Source: Candidozyma auris
Lineage: Eukaryota > Ascomycota > Pichiomycetes > Serinales > Metschnikowiaceae
Length of the DNA: 64,000 nt
Direction of reading: 5' to 3'
Assembly: GCF_003013715.1 (NCBI RefSeq)
Contig: NC_072814.1
Span: forward strand, 992,001 to 1,056,000
In this document: piece after piece, positions 29,023 through 40,208 of the stretch
How positions within the stretch are numbered: the stretch's first letter is position 1
Layout of the letters: the number at the start of each line of letters is the position of its first letter
Program-made: the position numbers and the translations under genes
The notes under the pieces: generated by a model
Seen by the model: the letters and a program-made list of their open reading frames with translations, nothing else
The model's database searches: none
Told to the model about the DNA's origin: nothing

Positions 29023-29265
29023 GTGGGGGTGCATTAATGTATGGGGAGAATTATTCCGGAGCGTCCCCCAACATTTTGCGAATTATTGCGGGTTTGCAGC
29101 CAAGCTTCTCTGGGGAAGGCTGTATTTTTGAGACAAATTTTCCGAGCGAGTGGGGGACGCCCCATTGCCAAGATCATATTCTCTGGTGGTTAGGCTGAAA
29201 TTATTGAGAATGGGGTCAAGAGGGGGAGGGGTCTCTTTGCTTATACTTTGCTAAGTTAAGTGGGG
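29023..29265 (+). promoter_or_regulatory. Cluster of Mig1-like GC boxes upstream of maltase
   Basis: SYGGGG cores occur at 29023-29028, 29110-29115, 29150-29155 and 29260-29265, i.e. 90-330 bp upstream of the maltase start. Mig1-type repressors bind such boxes with AT-rich flanks; the AT flank is present for some only. This fits a carbon-catabolite-repressed gene. Confidence 0.45.
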
Positions 29266-29709
29266 CTTGAGGGAAAATTCGATTTTTGATGTCCAATCGT
29301 AGGTTTATGCACTTATTAGGAGGTAAAATTGTGCACTAAGATTTCGCACTCAAGTAGCAGATTTTGGGAAAAGTGAGAATTATTAAGTTGCCAAACAACG
29401 TGAATGATTGATTTGGAGGTAAGGGACAGACATAATTTAAAGTCTTCAATTCCATGGACTTTCTTTATATTCTCTTACTCTTTTCTTCTGGTTGGTGTGC
29501 ATTTCAGATACCTTAAAAGGGAACACGGGAGACCTGACTGGACGTAAGTAGCCTCAATGGGGTTTTACATTACCCAGCTATGTTGCAATAAACTCAACTT
29601 ATCATTCATGACATAAAACTCAAATCTTCTTTTTTTCCTCTTCTTCGACTTTTTGCACCTTCTTTGATAATATGAGACCATATCCTATTCGAGCACACGT
29701 TCGTACGAG

Positions 29710-29720
29710 CGGCTGCGAAA
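29710..29720 (+). promoter_or_regulatory. CGGCTGCGAAA motif (one mismatch)
   Basis: One-mismatch copy of the recurrent word, between the maltase and RPO21, about 650 bp before RPO21. Confidence 0.45.
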
Positions 29721-30367
29721 TCCACTTGGTCCAGTCTTGTGCTCACTAGAAGACACATTGTTATTGAAAGCTTCAATAACGCCTACTTCACCTACTCAAA
29801 ATACATGAAGCATCAGGTTTCAAACATTCAACTTCAGCAAATTACCAAATTCTTCCTCATCATTTTCTCTACCAGTACCCTTCTTTCCTCTACTATCGCT
29901 CAACACCTCAATGCTACAGTTTACGCGTACTAACCAGCGTTCGCCATACAAAACGTCTCTCCACAGTGAGAATCACTGCGTAAACCACAGTATGCGCTCG
30001 CCACTTGCAACAAAATTTTATATTGATCGTCAAAAAACAGGCTCAAGCTCCACCCATCTTCTACTCCAAGGGCTCGTCTTCTATTTACCTGGTTGCTCAA
30101 TCTATCTCATCTCGGTTCCTCCTACAAATCAGCTTACCGTGTGTTTCCTTGTTTATCACATAGAATCACTTTTCACGATCCACTGAACAATTTTCATTTT
30201 ATCCATTTTCATTTCCTACCCCAAGGCATCGGCTCGTACTCATTAATATATCCAACAGGAGCTTTTTCCTCAAGCATTTGAGTCTATCCCGACTGCTTTT
30301 CAAAAAAATTCAAAAAAATATTTCCGTTTTTAAGCTTATTTACGAGCAAGTATCAGCATAATCCAAA

Positions 30368-33300
30368 ATGAGTCGTCAGTTTCCCTACTCGAGCGCTCCA
30401 CTTCGTACTGTCAAAGAGGTATGTATCGTTGCATTTTTTTGTCTGTTGTTTTCAAAGCTGTCTAACGTTTAGGTTCAATTTGGTTTGTTATCTCCAGAGG
30501 AAGTGAGGGCAATTTCTGTTGCCAAAATCGAGTACCCAGAGACTATGGATCCGACCACCAAAAGACCGAGAGATGGCGGTCTAAACGATCCAAGGCTAGG
30601 ATCTATTGATAGAAACTTTAAGTGCCAGACATGTGGCGAAGATATGGCCGAATGCCCAGGGCATTTTGGTCACATTGAGTTGGCCAAGCCCGTCTTTCAC
30701 ATTGGTTTCATCGCCAAGATCAAGAAGGTCTGCGAGTGTGTGTGTATGCACTGTGGTAAACTTCTAGTCGATGATGCAAACCCATTGATGGCACAAGCTA
30801 TAAGGATAAGAGACCCAAAGAAGAGATTTAATGCGGTGTGGAATGTCTGTAAGAGCAAAATGGTCTGTGAGGCCGATGTGATGAACGATGAGGGCCAAAT
30901 TGTGTCCGGAAGAGGTGGCTGCGGTCACACGCAACCAACTGTCCGTAGAGACGGTTTGAAGTTATGGGGTACCTGGAAGCAGAACAAACAGTTTGAAGAA
31001 AACGAGCAGCCAGAGCGCCGTTTGTTGACTCCTTCGGAAATCTTAAGTGTCTTTAGGCATATTAGCGAAGAAGACTGTCTAAAACTAGGTTTCAATGAAG
31101 ATTATGCAAGGCCTGAATGGATGCTTATAACGGTACTTCCTGTCCCCCCTCCACCAGTGAGACCTTCCATTGCTTTCAACGATACTGCGAGAGGTGAGGA
31201 TGACTTGACATTCAAGTTAGCAGATATCATTAAGGCAAATATAAACGTTCAGCGTCTTGAAATGGATGGTTCTCCTCAGCACGTCATCAGTGAGTTTGAA
31301 GCACTTTTACAGTTCCACGTTGCAACTTACATGGACAATGACATTGCTGGTCAGCCTCAGGCACTTCAAAAGACCGGTCGTCCGATCAAATCTATCAGAG
31401 CTAGATTGAAGGGTAAAGAGGGTAGATTGAGAGGTAACTTGATGGGTAAGCGTGTGGATTTCTCCGCTCGTACAGTTATTTCTGGTGATCCAAATCTTGA
31501 TCTTGACCAAGTTGGCGTTCCAATCTCCATCGCGAGAACATTGACATACCCTGAAATCGTAACTCCTTACAATATTCATCGTTTGACTGAATACGTGCGT
31601 AATGGTCCAAACGAGCATCCAGGTGCCAAGTACGTTATTCGAGATACCGGTGATCGTATCGACTTGAGATACAACAAGAGGGCGGGTGACATTGCCTTGC
31701 AATACGGTTGGAAGGTCGAACGTCATTTGATGGATGATGACCCAGTCTTGTTCAACCGTCAACCTTCGTTGCACAAAATGTCCATGATGTGTCATAGAGT
31801 GAAAGTCATGCCCTACTCCACCTTCAGATTAAACTTGTCCGTCACGTCCCCATATAACGCTGATTTCGATGGTGATGAAATGAACTTGCATGTGCCACAA
31901 TCTCCGGAAACCAGAGCAGAAATGTCTGAGATTTGTGCTGTGCCTTTACAGATTGTCTCGCCGCAATCTAACAAACCAGTCATGGGTATTGTGCAAGATA
32001 CTCTTTGTGGTATTCGTAAGATGACTTTGAGAGACATCTTCATCGATTATGAGCAAGTCATGAACATGCTTTACTGGATACCAGACTGGGATGGAGTTAT
32101 TCCTCCTCCTGCCGTCATGAAACCAAAGCCATTATGGACAGGAAAACAGTTGTTGTCTATGGCTATTCCAAAGGGTATTCATATGCAAAGATTCGAAGAT
32201 GGAAGAGACTTTTTGAGTCCTGAGGACAAGGGTATATTAGTTGTGGATGGTCAAATCATCTTCGGAGTTGTCGATAAAAAGACCGTTGGAGCTACAGCTG
32301 GTGGTTTAATCCATACTGTCTTCAGAGAAAAGGGCCCACAGGTCTGCGCACAGCTCTTCAGCTCCATACAAAAAATTGTAAATTATTGGTTGTTGCACAA
32401 TGGTTTCTCAATTGGTATTGGTGACACTATCGCTGATAAAGACACAATGAGAAATGTGACAACAACCATTGAAGATGCCAAGCTCAAGGTGCAAGAGATC
32501 ATTCTTGACGCTCAACAGAATAGATTGGAGCCCGAACCAGGTATGACATTGAGAGAGTCTTTTGAGCACAACGTTTCGCGTGTATTGAATCAAGCCCGTG
32601 ATTCCGCTGGTCGTTCCGCTGAAATGAACTTGAAGGACTTAAACAATGTCAAGCAGATGGTCACATCTGGTTCTAAGGGATCTTTCATTAACATTTCGCA
32701 AATGTCGGCCTGTGTCGGTCAGCAAATTGTCGAGGGTAAACGTATTCCATTCGGTTTCGCCGATCGTACCTTGCCGCATTTCTCGAAGGATGATTATTCT
32801 CCAGAATCTAAGGGTTTCGTGGAAAACTCATATTTGAGAGGTTTGACACCTCAGGAGTTCTTTTTCCATGCTATGGCTGGTAGAGAGGGTCTTATTGATA
32901 CTGCTGTCAAGACCGCTGAGACAGGTTACATTCAGCGTCGTTTGGTTAAGGCATTGGAAGATATCATGGTGCATTACGATGGTACAACCAGAAACTCTTT
33001 GGGTGACGTTATACAATTTGTTTATGGCGAGGATGGTTTGGATGGTACTTCTGTCGAGAAGCAAACTGTCGACACTATTCCAGGTTCTGATGCATCGTTC
33101 GAGAAACGTTATAGAATTGATCTTTTGGATCCAGAAATGTCTATTTCTGAATCCCTATTGGAATCTGGTAAGGATATCAAGGGTGATGTGAAGTTGCAGA
33201 AGGTCTTGGATGAAGAATACATGCAGTTGCTCAGGGATCGTAAATACTTGAGAGAGGTTTGCTTCCCCAACGGTGACTACAACTGGCCATTACCAGTCAA

Positions 33301-35752
33301 TTTGCGTCGTATCATTCAAAATGCGCAGCAGATATTCCATAGTGGTCGCCAGAAGGCTTCTGATTTGAAGTTGGACGAAATTGTCCACGGCGTACGTGAT
33401 TTGTGCACCAAGCTTCTTGTCGTTAGAGGTAGGGGCAAGTTGACAGAAGAGGCACAAGAAAATGCTACATTGCTTTTCCAATGCTTGTTACGTTCTAGAT
33501 TGGCCGCTCGCCGTGTGATCGAGGAGTTCAAATTGAACAGAACTTCGTTCGAGTGGGTAATGGGTGAAATTGAGACCCAGTTCCAGAAGTCCATAGTTCA
33601 CCCAAGTGAGATGGTGGGTGTTATTGCTGCTCAATCTATTGGTGAGCCTGCAACGCAGATGACCTTGAACACCTTCCACTATGCCGGTGTGTCTTCAAAG
33701 AACGTTACTCTTGGTGTGCCTCGTCTTAAGGAAATTCTAAACGTTGCAAAGAACATCAAGACTCCTGCGTTGACTGTGTACTTGGATCCGGATGTGGCTG
33801 CCGACATTGAAAAAGCGAAGGTTGTCCAATCTGCAATCGAACACACTACTTTGAAGAACGTTACTTCTGCCACAGAGATTTTCTATGACCCTGATCCAAG
33901 AAGCACAGTCATTGAGGAGGATTATGATACTGTCGAGGCTTATTTTGCTATTCCTGATGAAAAGGTAGAAGAGACCATCGACAACCAATCTCCTTGGTTG
34001 CTTCGTCTTGAGCTTGATAGAGCTAAAATGTTGGACAAGCAATTGACGATGGCTCAAGTTGCCGAGAAGATTTCGCAGAACTTCGGCGAAGATTTGTTCG
34101 TCATTTGGTCTGATGACACTGCCGAGAAGTTGATCATCCGTTGTCGTGTTATTCGTGATCCTAAGTTGGAAGAAGAAGGTGAACACGAGGAAGATCAAAT
34201 TTTGAAGCGTGTGGAAGCTCACATGTTGGAGACAATCTCTTTGCGTGGTATTCCGGGCATCACCAGGGTTTTCATGATGCAGCACAAGCTAAGTGTTCCT
34301 GATGAGAATGGTGAGTACGTTCAGAAGCAAGAATGGGTCTTGGAAACCGATGGTGTAAACTTGGCAGAGGTTATGGCTGTGCCCGGTGTCGACGCTCGTC
34401 GTACTTACTCGAATAATTTCATTGAGATTCTCTCTGTCTTGGGTATCGAAGCTACTCGTTCAGCTTTGTACAAGGAGATTCTTAATGTCATTGCTTTCGA
34501 TGGTTCGTACGTCAACTACCGTCATATGGCTTTGTTGGTTGATGTCATGACTTCTCGCGGACACTTGATGGCCATTACTCGTCATGGTATCAACAGAGCT
34601 GAAACAGGTGCATTGATGCGTTGTTCTTTCGAAGAAACGGTCGAAATTTTGTTGGAGGCTGGTGCTGCTGCTGAGCTCGATGACTGCCGCGGTATTTCCG
34701 AGAATGTCATCTTGGGCCAAATGCCTCCTTTGGGTACTGGTGCATTTGACTGTATGGTTGATGACAAGATGTTGCAACAAGCTGCTCCAAGTGGAGGTGT
34801 TGCTGCAACTGCACAAACTGGTGCTTACGCTGATGACGGTGGTGCCACACCTTACAGAGAGTATGACATGGAGGATGACAAGATTCAGTTTGAAGAAGGC
34901 GCTGGATTCTCGCCAATTCACACTGCAAACACATCCGAAGGTATTGGCTCGCTCACTTCCTATGGGGGACAACCATCGGTGTCTCCAACGTCTCCATTCT
35001 CATACGGAGCTACATCTCCTGGATATGGAGCTTCGTCTCCTGGATATGGGGGTACTTCACCAACGTACTCGCCTACGTCTCCAAGCTACTCTCCTACGTC
35101 TCCATCGTACTCACCAACTTCGCCAAGTTATTCACCAACCTCGCCAAGTTATTCGCCAACATCACCATCTTACTCACCAACATCGCCAAGTTATTCGCCA
35201 ACATCACCATCTTACTCACCAACATCGCCAAGTTATTCGCCAACATCACCATCTTATTCACCAACTTCGCCAAGTTACTCACCAACTTCGCCATCATATT
35301 CACCAACTTCTCCAAGCTACTCGCCTACGTCACCTAGTTACTCCCCTACTTCACCAAGTTACTCCCCAACTTCGCCAAGTTACTCCCCAACTTCGCCAAG
35401 TTATTCACCAACTTCACCAAGTTACTCCCCAACTTCACCAAGTTATTCACCTACTTCGCCAAGTTACTCTCCTACATCACCATCATACTCACCTACTTCA
35501 CCACAATATTCGCCAACGTCGCCGCAATACTCACCTACGTCGCCACAATACTCGCCAACGTCGCCTCAGTACTCGCCAACGTCTCCGCAGTATTCGCCAA
35601 CGTCTCCACAGTATTCGCCAACTTCTCCGCAGTATTCGCCAACGTCGCCTCAATACTCACCTACCTCACCACAGTACTCCCCTGGTAGTCCATCGTACTC
35701 ACCAGGCTCCCCACTGTACTCTAACAATAAGGAAGAAGACAAAAAGAGGTAA
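30368..35752 (+). CDS. RPO21: RNA polymerase II largest subunit Rpb1 (spliced)
   Basis: Two exons, 30368-30418 and 30473-35752, encode 1776 residues. Exon 1 gives [17 protein letters not shown] and exon 2 continues [10 protein letters not shown], the conserved Rpb1 N-terminus. The clamp zinc motif is C-x2-C-x6-C-x2-H ([17 protein letters not shown]). The active-site Mg2+ loop is [13 protein letters not shown]; the bridge helix/trigger-loop region includes [20 protein letters not shown]. The C-terminal domain is 31 heptads (residues 1549-1765): 20 YSPTSPS, 9 YSPTSPQ and 2 YSPGSPx, then an acidic/basic tip. The enzyme makes all mRNA; its CTD is the docking site for capping, splicing and termination factors, one of which, RTT103, lies 9 kb away. 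Leu is mostly TTG. Confidence 0.98.
30419..30472 (+). other. Intron in RPO21, 54 nt, phase 0
   Basis: Donor GTATGT directly follows codon 17; the acceptor is ...CTAACGTTTAG. Removing it joins exon 1 to the conserved Rpb1 N-terminus in frame. The intron is 18 codons long and its only in-frame stop is the TAG of the 3' splice site itself. Retention would give a 34-residue peptide. Confidence 0.9.
35066..35716 (+). repeat. CTD heptad repeat array, 31 x 21 bp
   Basis: In-frame tandem array of 31 heptads. Units 1-20 encode YSPTSPS, 21-29 YSPTSPQ, 30-31 YSPGSP plus Ser; the last Ser codon is CTG. Degenerate SPG/TSP-type units precede it (from ~34980). Confidence 0.95.
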
Positions 35753-35943
35753 TATAAGTGCTGACGACCACTTCTATTTAACAGAATATGTGTATTATCA
35801 AAAGCGCCGTCATCATAGAGGTTTTAAAGTTTTCTTAATAGACAAACTTTGTATGAGTATTGTAAAATTGTGTACGTAGTAGTCGTTGAGCTGTATACAA
35901 TACATACATGGAAATGAGGAGGATCTCATCACATTAATCAAAC

Positions 35944-36801
35944 ATGTCCATGCAAGCTAATGAGACCCTCAAGGGTTCCCTCAAAGATCTAGATAAGAGG
36001 GCTCGAGAGGTTTTTAAGCCGATTTTGGAAAATCCTTATACCCAGGGACCTGACTTTCCTGTGATTTCAAAGGAAACATCGCGAGACATACTAGAGTTTT
36101 TGAATCAATTCTTGCCTAGTTACGGGAATTACTTAGGTTTGAAAAACAAAAAAGATATTCCAGCACATGCATTGAGTGGCAAAATCACCATTGGGTTTAA
36201 TTCGACAGTCCAGGCTTTGGAGAGCCAGGCATTTTTTAATAGGAAGAAGGCATTCAATACAGTGAAGGCTCCACCAAAGAGGCTGCCAATCGAAGGTTAC
36301 TTGAAGTATGTGTTTGTGGCAAGAAACGATATATCAACGCCTCTTCTTACAGATATGCTTCCATTATTAGCATTTACGGCATCAAAGTCACTTGACAATA
36401 GAGTAAAGCTCATTGACCTACCGCGAGGATCCATGAACAAGTTGCTGGAGCTGCTACAAACAAAAAACATTGGAATAGTCGGCATCCTGGATGAATGGAG
36501 GGAGGGCAAGGAGATGTTTAACTTGATAGAGAGCAATGTGAAGGATATCGACGTGCCTTGGCTTCGAGGGTTATTCGAGAGCGAAACGCCGGGTTTCAAA
36601 GAGCCCGCAATAAAGTTCCTTCGAACAAAAGCACCTGTAGGGAAACGTCCAGGAAAGAAAGAGAGGAAGCAAAAGAAAGTGGAGGAGAAGGCGAAGGTTG
36701 TGAGGGAGAAGAATGATGATAGCGATGCATCCAGAAAGAGAAAAGCAGACAGTGATAGTGCAGACGCACCAAAAGCTAAGAAGGTTGATGTGGTCAAATA
36801 A
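35944..36801 (+). CDS. POP3: RNase P / RNase MRP subunit Pop3
   Basis: A 285-residue basic protein. The N-terminus GSLKDLDKRAREVFKPILENPYT matches the Pop3 start, and the core keeps the order VARND...TPLLTDMLPLLAF (~120-140), VKLIDLPRGSMNKL and DVPWLRGLFE (~200-210), with KFLRTKAPVGKRPGKK near the end. Pop3 is an L7Ae-like fold that binds RNase P and MRP RNA for tRNA and rRNA processing. The Saccharomyces protein is 195 residues; the extra length is mostly a Lys/Asp-rich tail (~225-285), which looks like a nuclear/nucleolar signal. A second ATG lies two codons in; the first was taken. Confidence 0.8.
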   Translation: MSMQANETLKGSLKDLDKRAREVFKPILENPYTQGPDFPVISKETSRDILEFLNQFLPSYGNYLGLKNKKDIPAHALSGKITIGFNSTVQALESQAFFNRKKAFNTVKAPPKRLPIEGYLKYVFVARNDISTPLLTDMLPLLAFTASKSLDNRVKLIDLPRGSMNKLLELLQTKNIGIVGILDEWREGKEMFNLIESNVKDIDVPWLRGLFESETPGFKEPAIKFLRTKAPVGKRPGKKERKQKKVEEKAKVVREKNDDSDASRKRKADSDSADAPKAKKVDVVK

Positions 36802-37131
36802 GAGAAATTCCAAAACGCTTTTATTCTTCTCTCCTTCTTAAGTCGGATAAATATGAGCATAGAGACTACACAGCTTCAGATGTATATACCACGAGTGTAC
36901 TTGGGTACCTCCAGCTCGAGCTGTCGCTTTAGCAGGACCCTTGATTAAATATGCATTAAAAACACCATTCCGGTCACACAGTGGTCCGATAGTTTCAACT
37001 GTGTTATAGCTCCCTTGAGTAAATCTCTCTTAACTAAATCACCCTAGTGCTTTCTGCGAAGCGCGGTACGCGTGCACTTTTCACTCTGTACTCTCATATT
37101 GACCTCAGTCACCACACTCAAGCCATCTAGC
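36802..37131. other. Intergenic region POP3 - RFC4
   Basis: 0.33 kb. It holds an exact MCB box at 37068-37073 close to RFC4; otherwise nothing recognised. Confidence 0.6.
37068..37073. promoter_or_regulatory. MCB box ACGCGT upstream of RFC4
   Basis: Exact MBF palindrome within GTACGCGTGC, 59 bp before the RFC4 start. It fits G1/S transcription of a replication gene. Confidence 0.65.
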
Positions 37132-38112
37132 ATGACAAAAAACTTGGCTCTTTCATTGGAGCTCCCGTGGGTGGAGAAATACAGACCAAAAAAACTCAGC
37201 GATATTGTGGGAAATGAGGAAACCATAGAAAGATTGAAGCTCATCGCCGAAGATGGTAACATGCCCCATATGATCATATCTGGGTTGCCAGGTATTGGTA
37301 AGACAACGTCCATTCACTGTCTCGCTTACGAGCTTTTAGGGCCAGAGCATTATAGCCAGGCCACGCTTGAGCTTAATGCCTCTGACGATAGAGGTATCGA
37401 CGTGGTGAGAAATAAGATCAAGCAGTTTGCTCAGACGAAGATCCTGTTGCCTCCAGGAAGACACAAGATCATCATTTTGGACGAGGCAGACTCAATGACT
37501 CCAGGAGCACAGCAGGCTTTGCGTCGTACGATGGAGTTGTACTCGAACACTACAAGATTCGCATTCGCCTGTAACCAGTCGCTGAAGATCATCGAGCCTT
37601 TGCAGTCGAGATGTGCTATACTAAGATATACCAAACTTGCGGATGACCAGGTTTTATCACGTCTTTTGGAGATTGCTAAGCTGGAGGATGTAAAGTACAA
37701 CTCGGAGGGCTTGAAGGCGCTTATTTTCACAGCAGAAGGTGATATGCGTCAGGCGATCAACAACTTGCAAAGTACCGTTGCAGGTTTCGGCTTTGTAGAT
37801 GACGTGAATGTTTTCAGAATTGTTGACCAGCCACACCCACTTGTGATTAAGAAGATTTTGAATGCTTGCGTGGTGACTAAGTCGATCGATGAAGCACTTG
37901 ATCTTCTCGATTCGCTCTGGAAGAAAGGTTACTCGGCTATTGACATTGTTACACTGAGCTTCAAGGTTGCCAAGACGCTACCTGGAATCAACGAACTGAA
38001 AAGGTTGGATATCATTAAGGAGATAGGGTTTACCCATATGCGTGTTCTAGAAGGTGTCCTGTCCTACCTACAGTTGTGTGGGATGTATGCTAAACTAGCT
38101 GCATTGCCTTGA
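37132..38112 (+). CDS. RFC4: Replication factor C small subunit Rfc4
   Basis: A 326-residue AAA+ clamp-loader subunit (323 in Saccharomyces). RFC opens PCNA rings and loads them at primer ends. Walker A is GLPGIGKTT (51-59), Walker B IIILDEAD (113-120), and the trans-acting SRC motif is S159-R160-C161. The C-terminal collar helices contain [14 protein letters not shown] and the closing [15 protein letters not shown]. The ATG at 37132 matches the family start; the open extension upstream begins with GTG. CTG codons at 151, 275, 289 and 310 align with Asn, Thr, Ser and Gly of yeast Rfc4, supporting CTG as Ser; codon 184 aligns with Leu. Confidence 0.96.
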   Translation: MTKNLALSLELPWVEKYRPKKLSDIVGNEETIERLKLIAEDGNMPHMIISGLPGIGKTTSIHCLAYELLGPEHYSQATLELNASDDRGIDVVRNKIKQFAQTKILLPPGRHKIIILDEADSMTPGAQQALRRTMELYSNTTRFAFACNQSLKIIEPLQSRCAILRYTKLADDQVLSRLLEIAKLEDVKYNSEGLKALIFTAEGDMRQAINNLQSTVAGFGFVDDVNVFRIVDQPHPLVIKKILNACVVTKSIDEALDLLDSLWKKGYSAIDIVTLSFKVAKTLPGINELKRLDIIKEIGFTHMRVLEGVLSYLQLCGMYAKLAALP

Positions 38113-38134
38113 GAGCTAATTTTTATTATGCTAG

Positions 38135-40087
38135 CTACCTTCTCTGCTGGTAAGCTTCACAGAGCATTTCGAAGTGTCTGGTCTGCTCTTTAATGAACTC
38201 GTTGTCCAGAGAGTCGAATTCATTTCGAAGAATAGTCATGACTAGAAAGTAATTATTGAAAAGAAAGATTTCTTTCTGTGTAGCCTTACTCTTTCCAGAT
38301 CCAAACATGTGATTACTTGCTTTCGTCAACGCTCCTTCAAAATCGTTTCTTATTCTGGTGATCGACATCGAAATTGGTTCTCCCTGAAAGAAAGTTCTCT
38401 TTTCTGAATTGGAGTCGTATACGAACGCTAACTTTAAAAGGCCAACAAGAAATTGTGAGAATTGCTGGGTCACGTTAAGTGGAGCCTGATGCTTTTCTGC
38501 GCTTCTGGAAGAATATGTCCCGGAGCCTAACAAGTTCTTTTTTAACGCATCACAATTCATATCAATCACTTTGGTGAAACACGGCCAGAGCTGCAAAAGA
38601 AGGCGATTATGGTAATCATCCATTGACGGTACATGAAACCTGTTGTGAAGTGCGTACTGATGATTTTGAACCAAACGAATGATGAGTAACACTGCGTAGG
38701 CATCGCCTGTTCCACCATAGGAGTAGCCTGAGGCTGAAGCAGCACCTGTACCAGCCCCCGAGGCAATTCTTGATCCAATTCGCAGTTGAGAATTCGTTAG
38801 TAGCCAATGAACAAAATCCTGACCCATTCTATAAGCTTCTCCAAATACAACTTGAGACCACGTTTGATCAGGACCTACTGGCATTTTGACGGCCGGATCA
38901 AGCTCTTGTACCGGCAACGCTTTTTCATCTCCTTGGTGAAAGAAGTCAATGAAAAAAAGGTATTCAACAATGACGTTATCAAGCAACGCATTCGCCCACT
39001 GATTGTAGACAAACTCCAACCAGTAAGCAAAAGGAGTGGTTTCAGCAATTTGGGACGGAATGGACCGCCGATTCTCTCCATCAGTATCAGAAAGAATATC
39101 TAACCTCTGCCTCACTGACAGGAAATACTCGTTCAAACTTGGCCTCAAGTTACCTTGAGTGCTAGTGCCAGCACCAGGACCACTTCCCAAGGTAGGCGAG
39201 GATTGCGAGGAGGCATAGGAGTAAGTTGATTCAAGGATCCCTCCAAAGAGGCCCGACTTCGACTCTCCGTGCTCGTTGGCTCCCAAGACATAGCCATTGT
39301 CGATCTGCTTGATTTTGAGCTTCTGCAAAGAATAGAGGTACTTAGCGAACCTTGTGGTGTAGTACCATTTCATGGTGAAGATGTATGCGAGCTGTAGTTG
39401 ATTAGAAAGCTGCGGCTGTCTCTCTCTCAAGAAGTAAAATGCTTCTTTCATTTGTAAAAGACCCTCCTGTATCACTTGAGACGAGCTCTTCAACGAACCT
39501 CGTAATAATCGAATTTGCTTGATGACATGATCTCTAATTCTCTCGATTGCCTTGGCTTCTAGCGAATTGATATCCTTTTTAAGCTCTTTGAACGACCGTG
39601 AGTCCTTGTAGGGAGCCAAGAACAGCAGTTCCGCATCTGAGTCCACTCGAGTTTCCTCCACTTTCTTTATAAGTTGTTGTTTTTCCACAATGAAGCGAAT
39701 GTTTTCAACCCATTTTTCATCCACAGTGTCGTTGATCACACTTTCAGCTACCGAGGGCGGAATGATCAAATCTAGAATAACAGGATTGAGCTTGTCGACA
39801 AGAAGCCTCTGCAGATCCAAGTTCGACGAGAGCTGCGCCGACTGCTGCTGGAGTGATAGCAAGGAATCAGACAATTTGCAAACTTCTGAATTGAAGTAGT
39901 CGAGAAACTGCTCAATGGGCTCTAGCTTCTCTTTTAGAGGCCCAATGGAGTCGAGAAAGTCTTGGTATTTTGCCGATAGAAGCCCCATATCATGGCTCGA
40001 GAGATCTTCTAGTAACGACTCATTGGGCTCTTCGTCAAGAGGATCTTCCTTCAAGGGTAGGATTTTTTTTAGGTATGCAATGCTCAT
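38135..40087 (-). CDS. COG3: Conserved oligomeric Golgi complex subunit Cog3 (Sec34)
   Basis: A 650-residue helical protein (801 in Saccharomyces). COG tethers retrograde vesicles at the Golgi; Cog3 is in lobe A. The N-terminal coiled-coil region includes YQDFLDSIGPLKEKLEPIEQ (~40-60) and the Sec34 signature LRERQPQLSNQLQLAYIFTM then WYYTTRFAKYLYSLQKLKIK (~230-265). An Ala/Gly/Ser linker (AGTGAASASGYSYGG) interrupts the C-terminal helices at ~445-460. It is convergent with RFC4, 22 bp between stops. The start is the only ATG near the family N-terminus. Confidence 0.9.
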   Translation of the reverse strand: MSIAYLKKILPLKEDPLDEEPNESLLEDLSSHDMGLLSAKYQDFLDSIGPLKEKLEPIEQFLDYFNSEVCKLSDSLLSLQQQSAQLSSNLDLQRLLVDKLNPVILDLIIPPSVAESVINDTVDEKWVENIRFIVEKQQLIKKVEETRVDSDAELLFLAPYKDSRSFKELKKDINSLEAKAIERIRDHVIKQIRLLRGSLKSSSQVIQEGLLQMKEAFYFLRERQPQLSNQLQLAYIFTMKWYYTTRFAKYLYSLQKLKIKQIDNGYVLGANEHGESKSGLFGGILESTYSYASSQSSPTLGSGPGAGTSTQGNLRPSLNEYFLSVRQRLDILSDTDGENRRSIPSQIAETTPFAYWLEFVYNQWANALLDNVIVEYLFFIDFFHQGDEKALPVQELDPAVKMPVGPDQTWSQVVFGEAYRMGQDFVHWLLTNSQLRIGSRIASGAGTGAASASGYSYGGTGDAYAVLLIIRLVQNHQYALHNRFHVPSMDDYHNRLLLQLWPCFTKVIDMNCDALKKNLLGSGTYSSRSAEKHQAPLNVTQQFSQFLVGLLKLAFVYDSNSEKRTFFQGEPISMSITRIRNDFEGALTKASNHMFGSGKSKATQKEIFLFNNYFLVMTILRNEFDSLDNEFIKEQTRHFEMLCEAYQQRR

Positions 40088-40208
40088 GCTGCTGACGCCC
40101 TATGTGTTTAAGATCAGATATAGCACTTTGTGGACGTAAAGTGAGTGTTAGTGCGAAACATACAAGTACATGGAGTAGAACCCAGAACCCCAGATTCTGT
40201 GATAGTAC

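Larger units (their letters stand above)
28938..30367. other. Divergent promoter region, maltase / RPO21
   Basis: 1.43 kb without a supported gene. The half near the maltase has four plus-strand GTGGGG or CTGGGG boxes (29023, 29110, 29150, 29260) and other G-runs. A CGGCTGCGAAA motif sits at 29710-29720. The last 300 bp before RPO21 are pyrimidine-rich with several short frames of no clear composition bias. Confidence 0.6.

Noticed and set aside
29739..30281. Short plus-strand frames before RPO21
   Set aside because: Unbiased composition in a pyrimidine-rich promoter/leader; no conserved feature.
34662..35879. 405-codon plus-strand frame overlapping the RPB1 CTD
   Set aside because: It is the out-of-frame shadow of the 21-bp repeat array; the His/Arg/Gln-rich repeat is a by-product.
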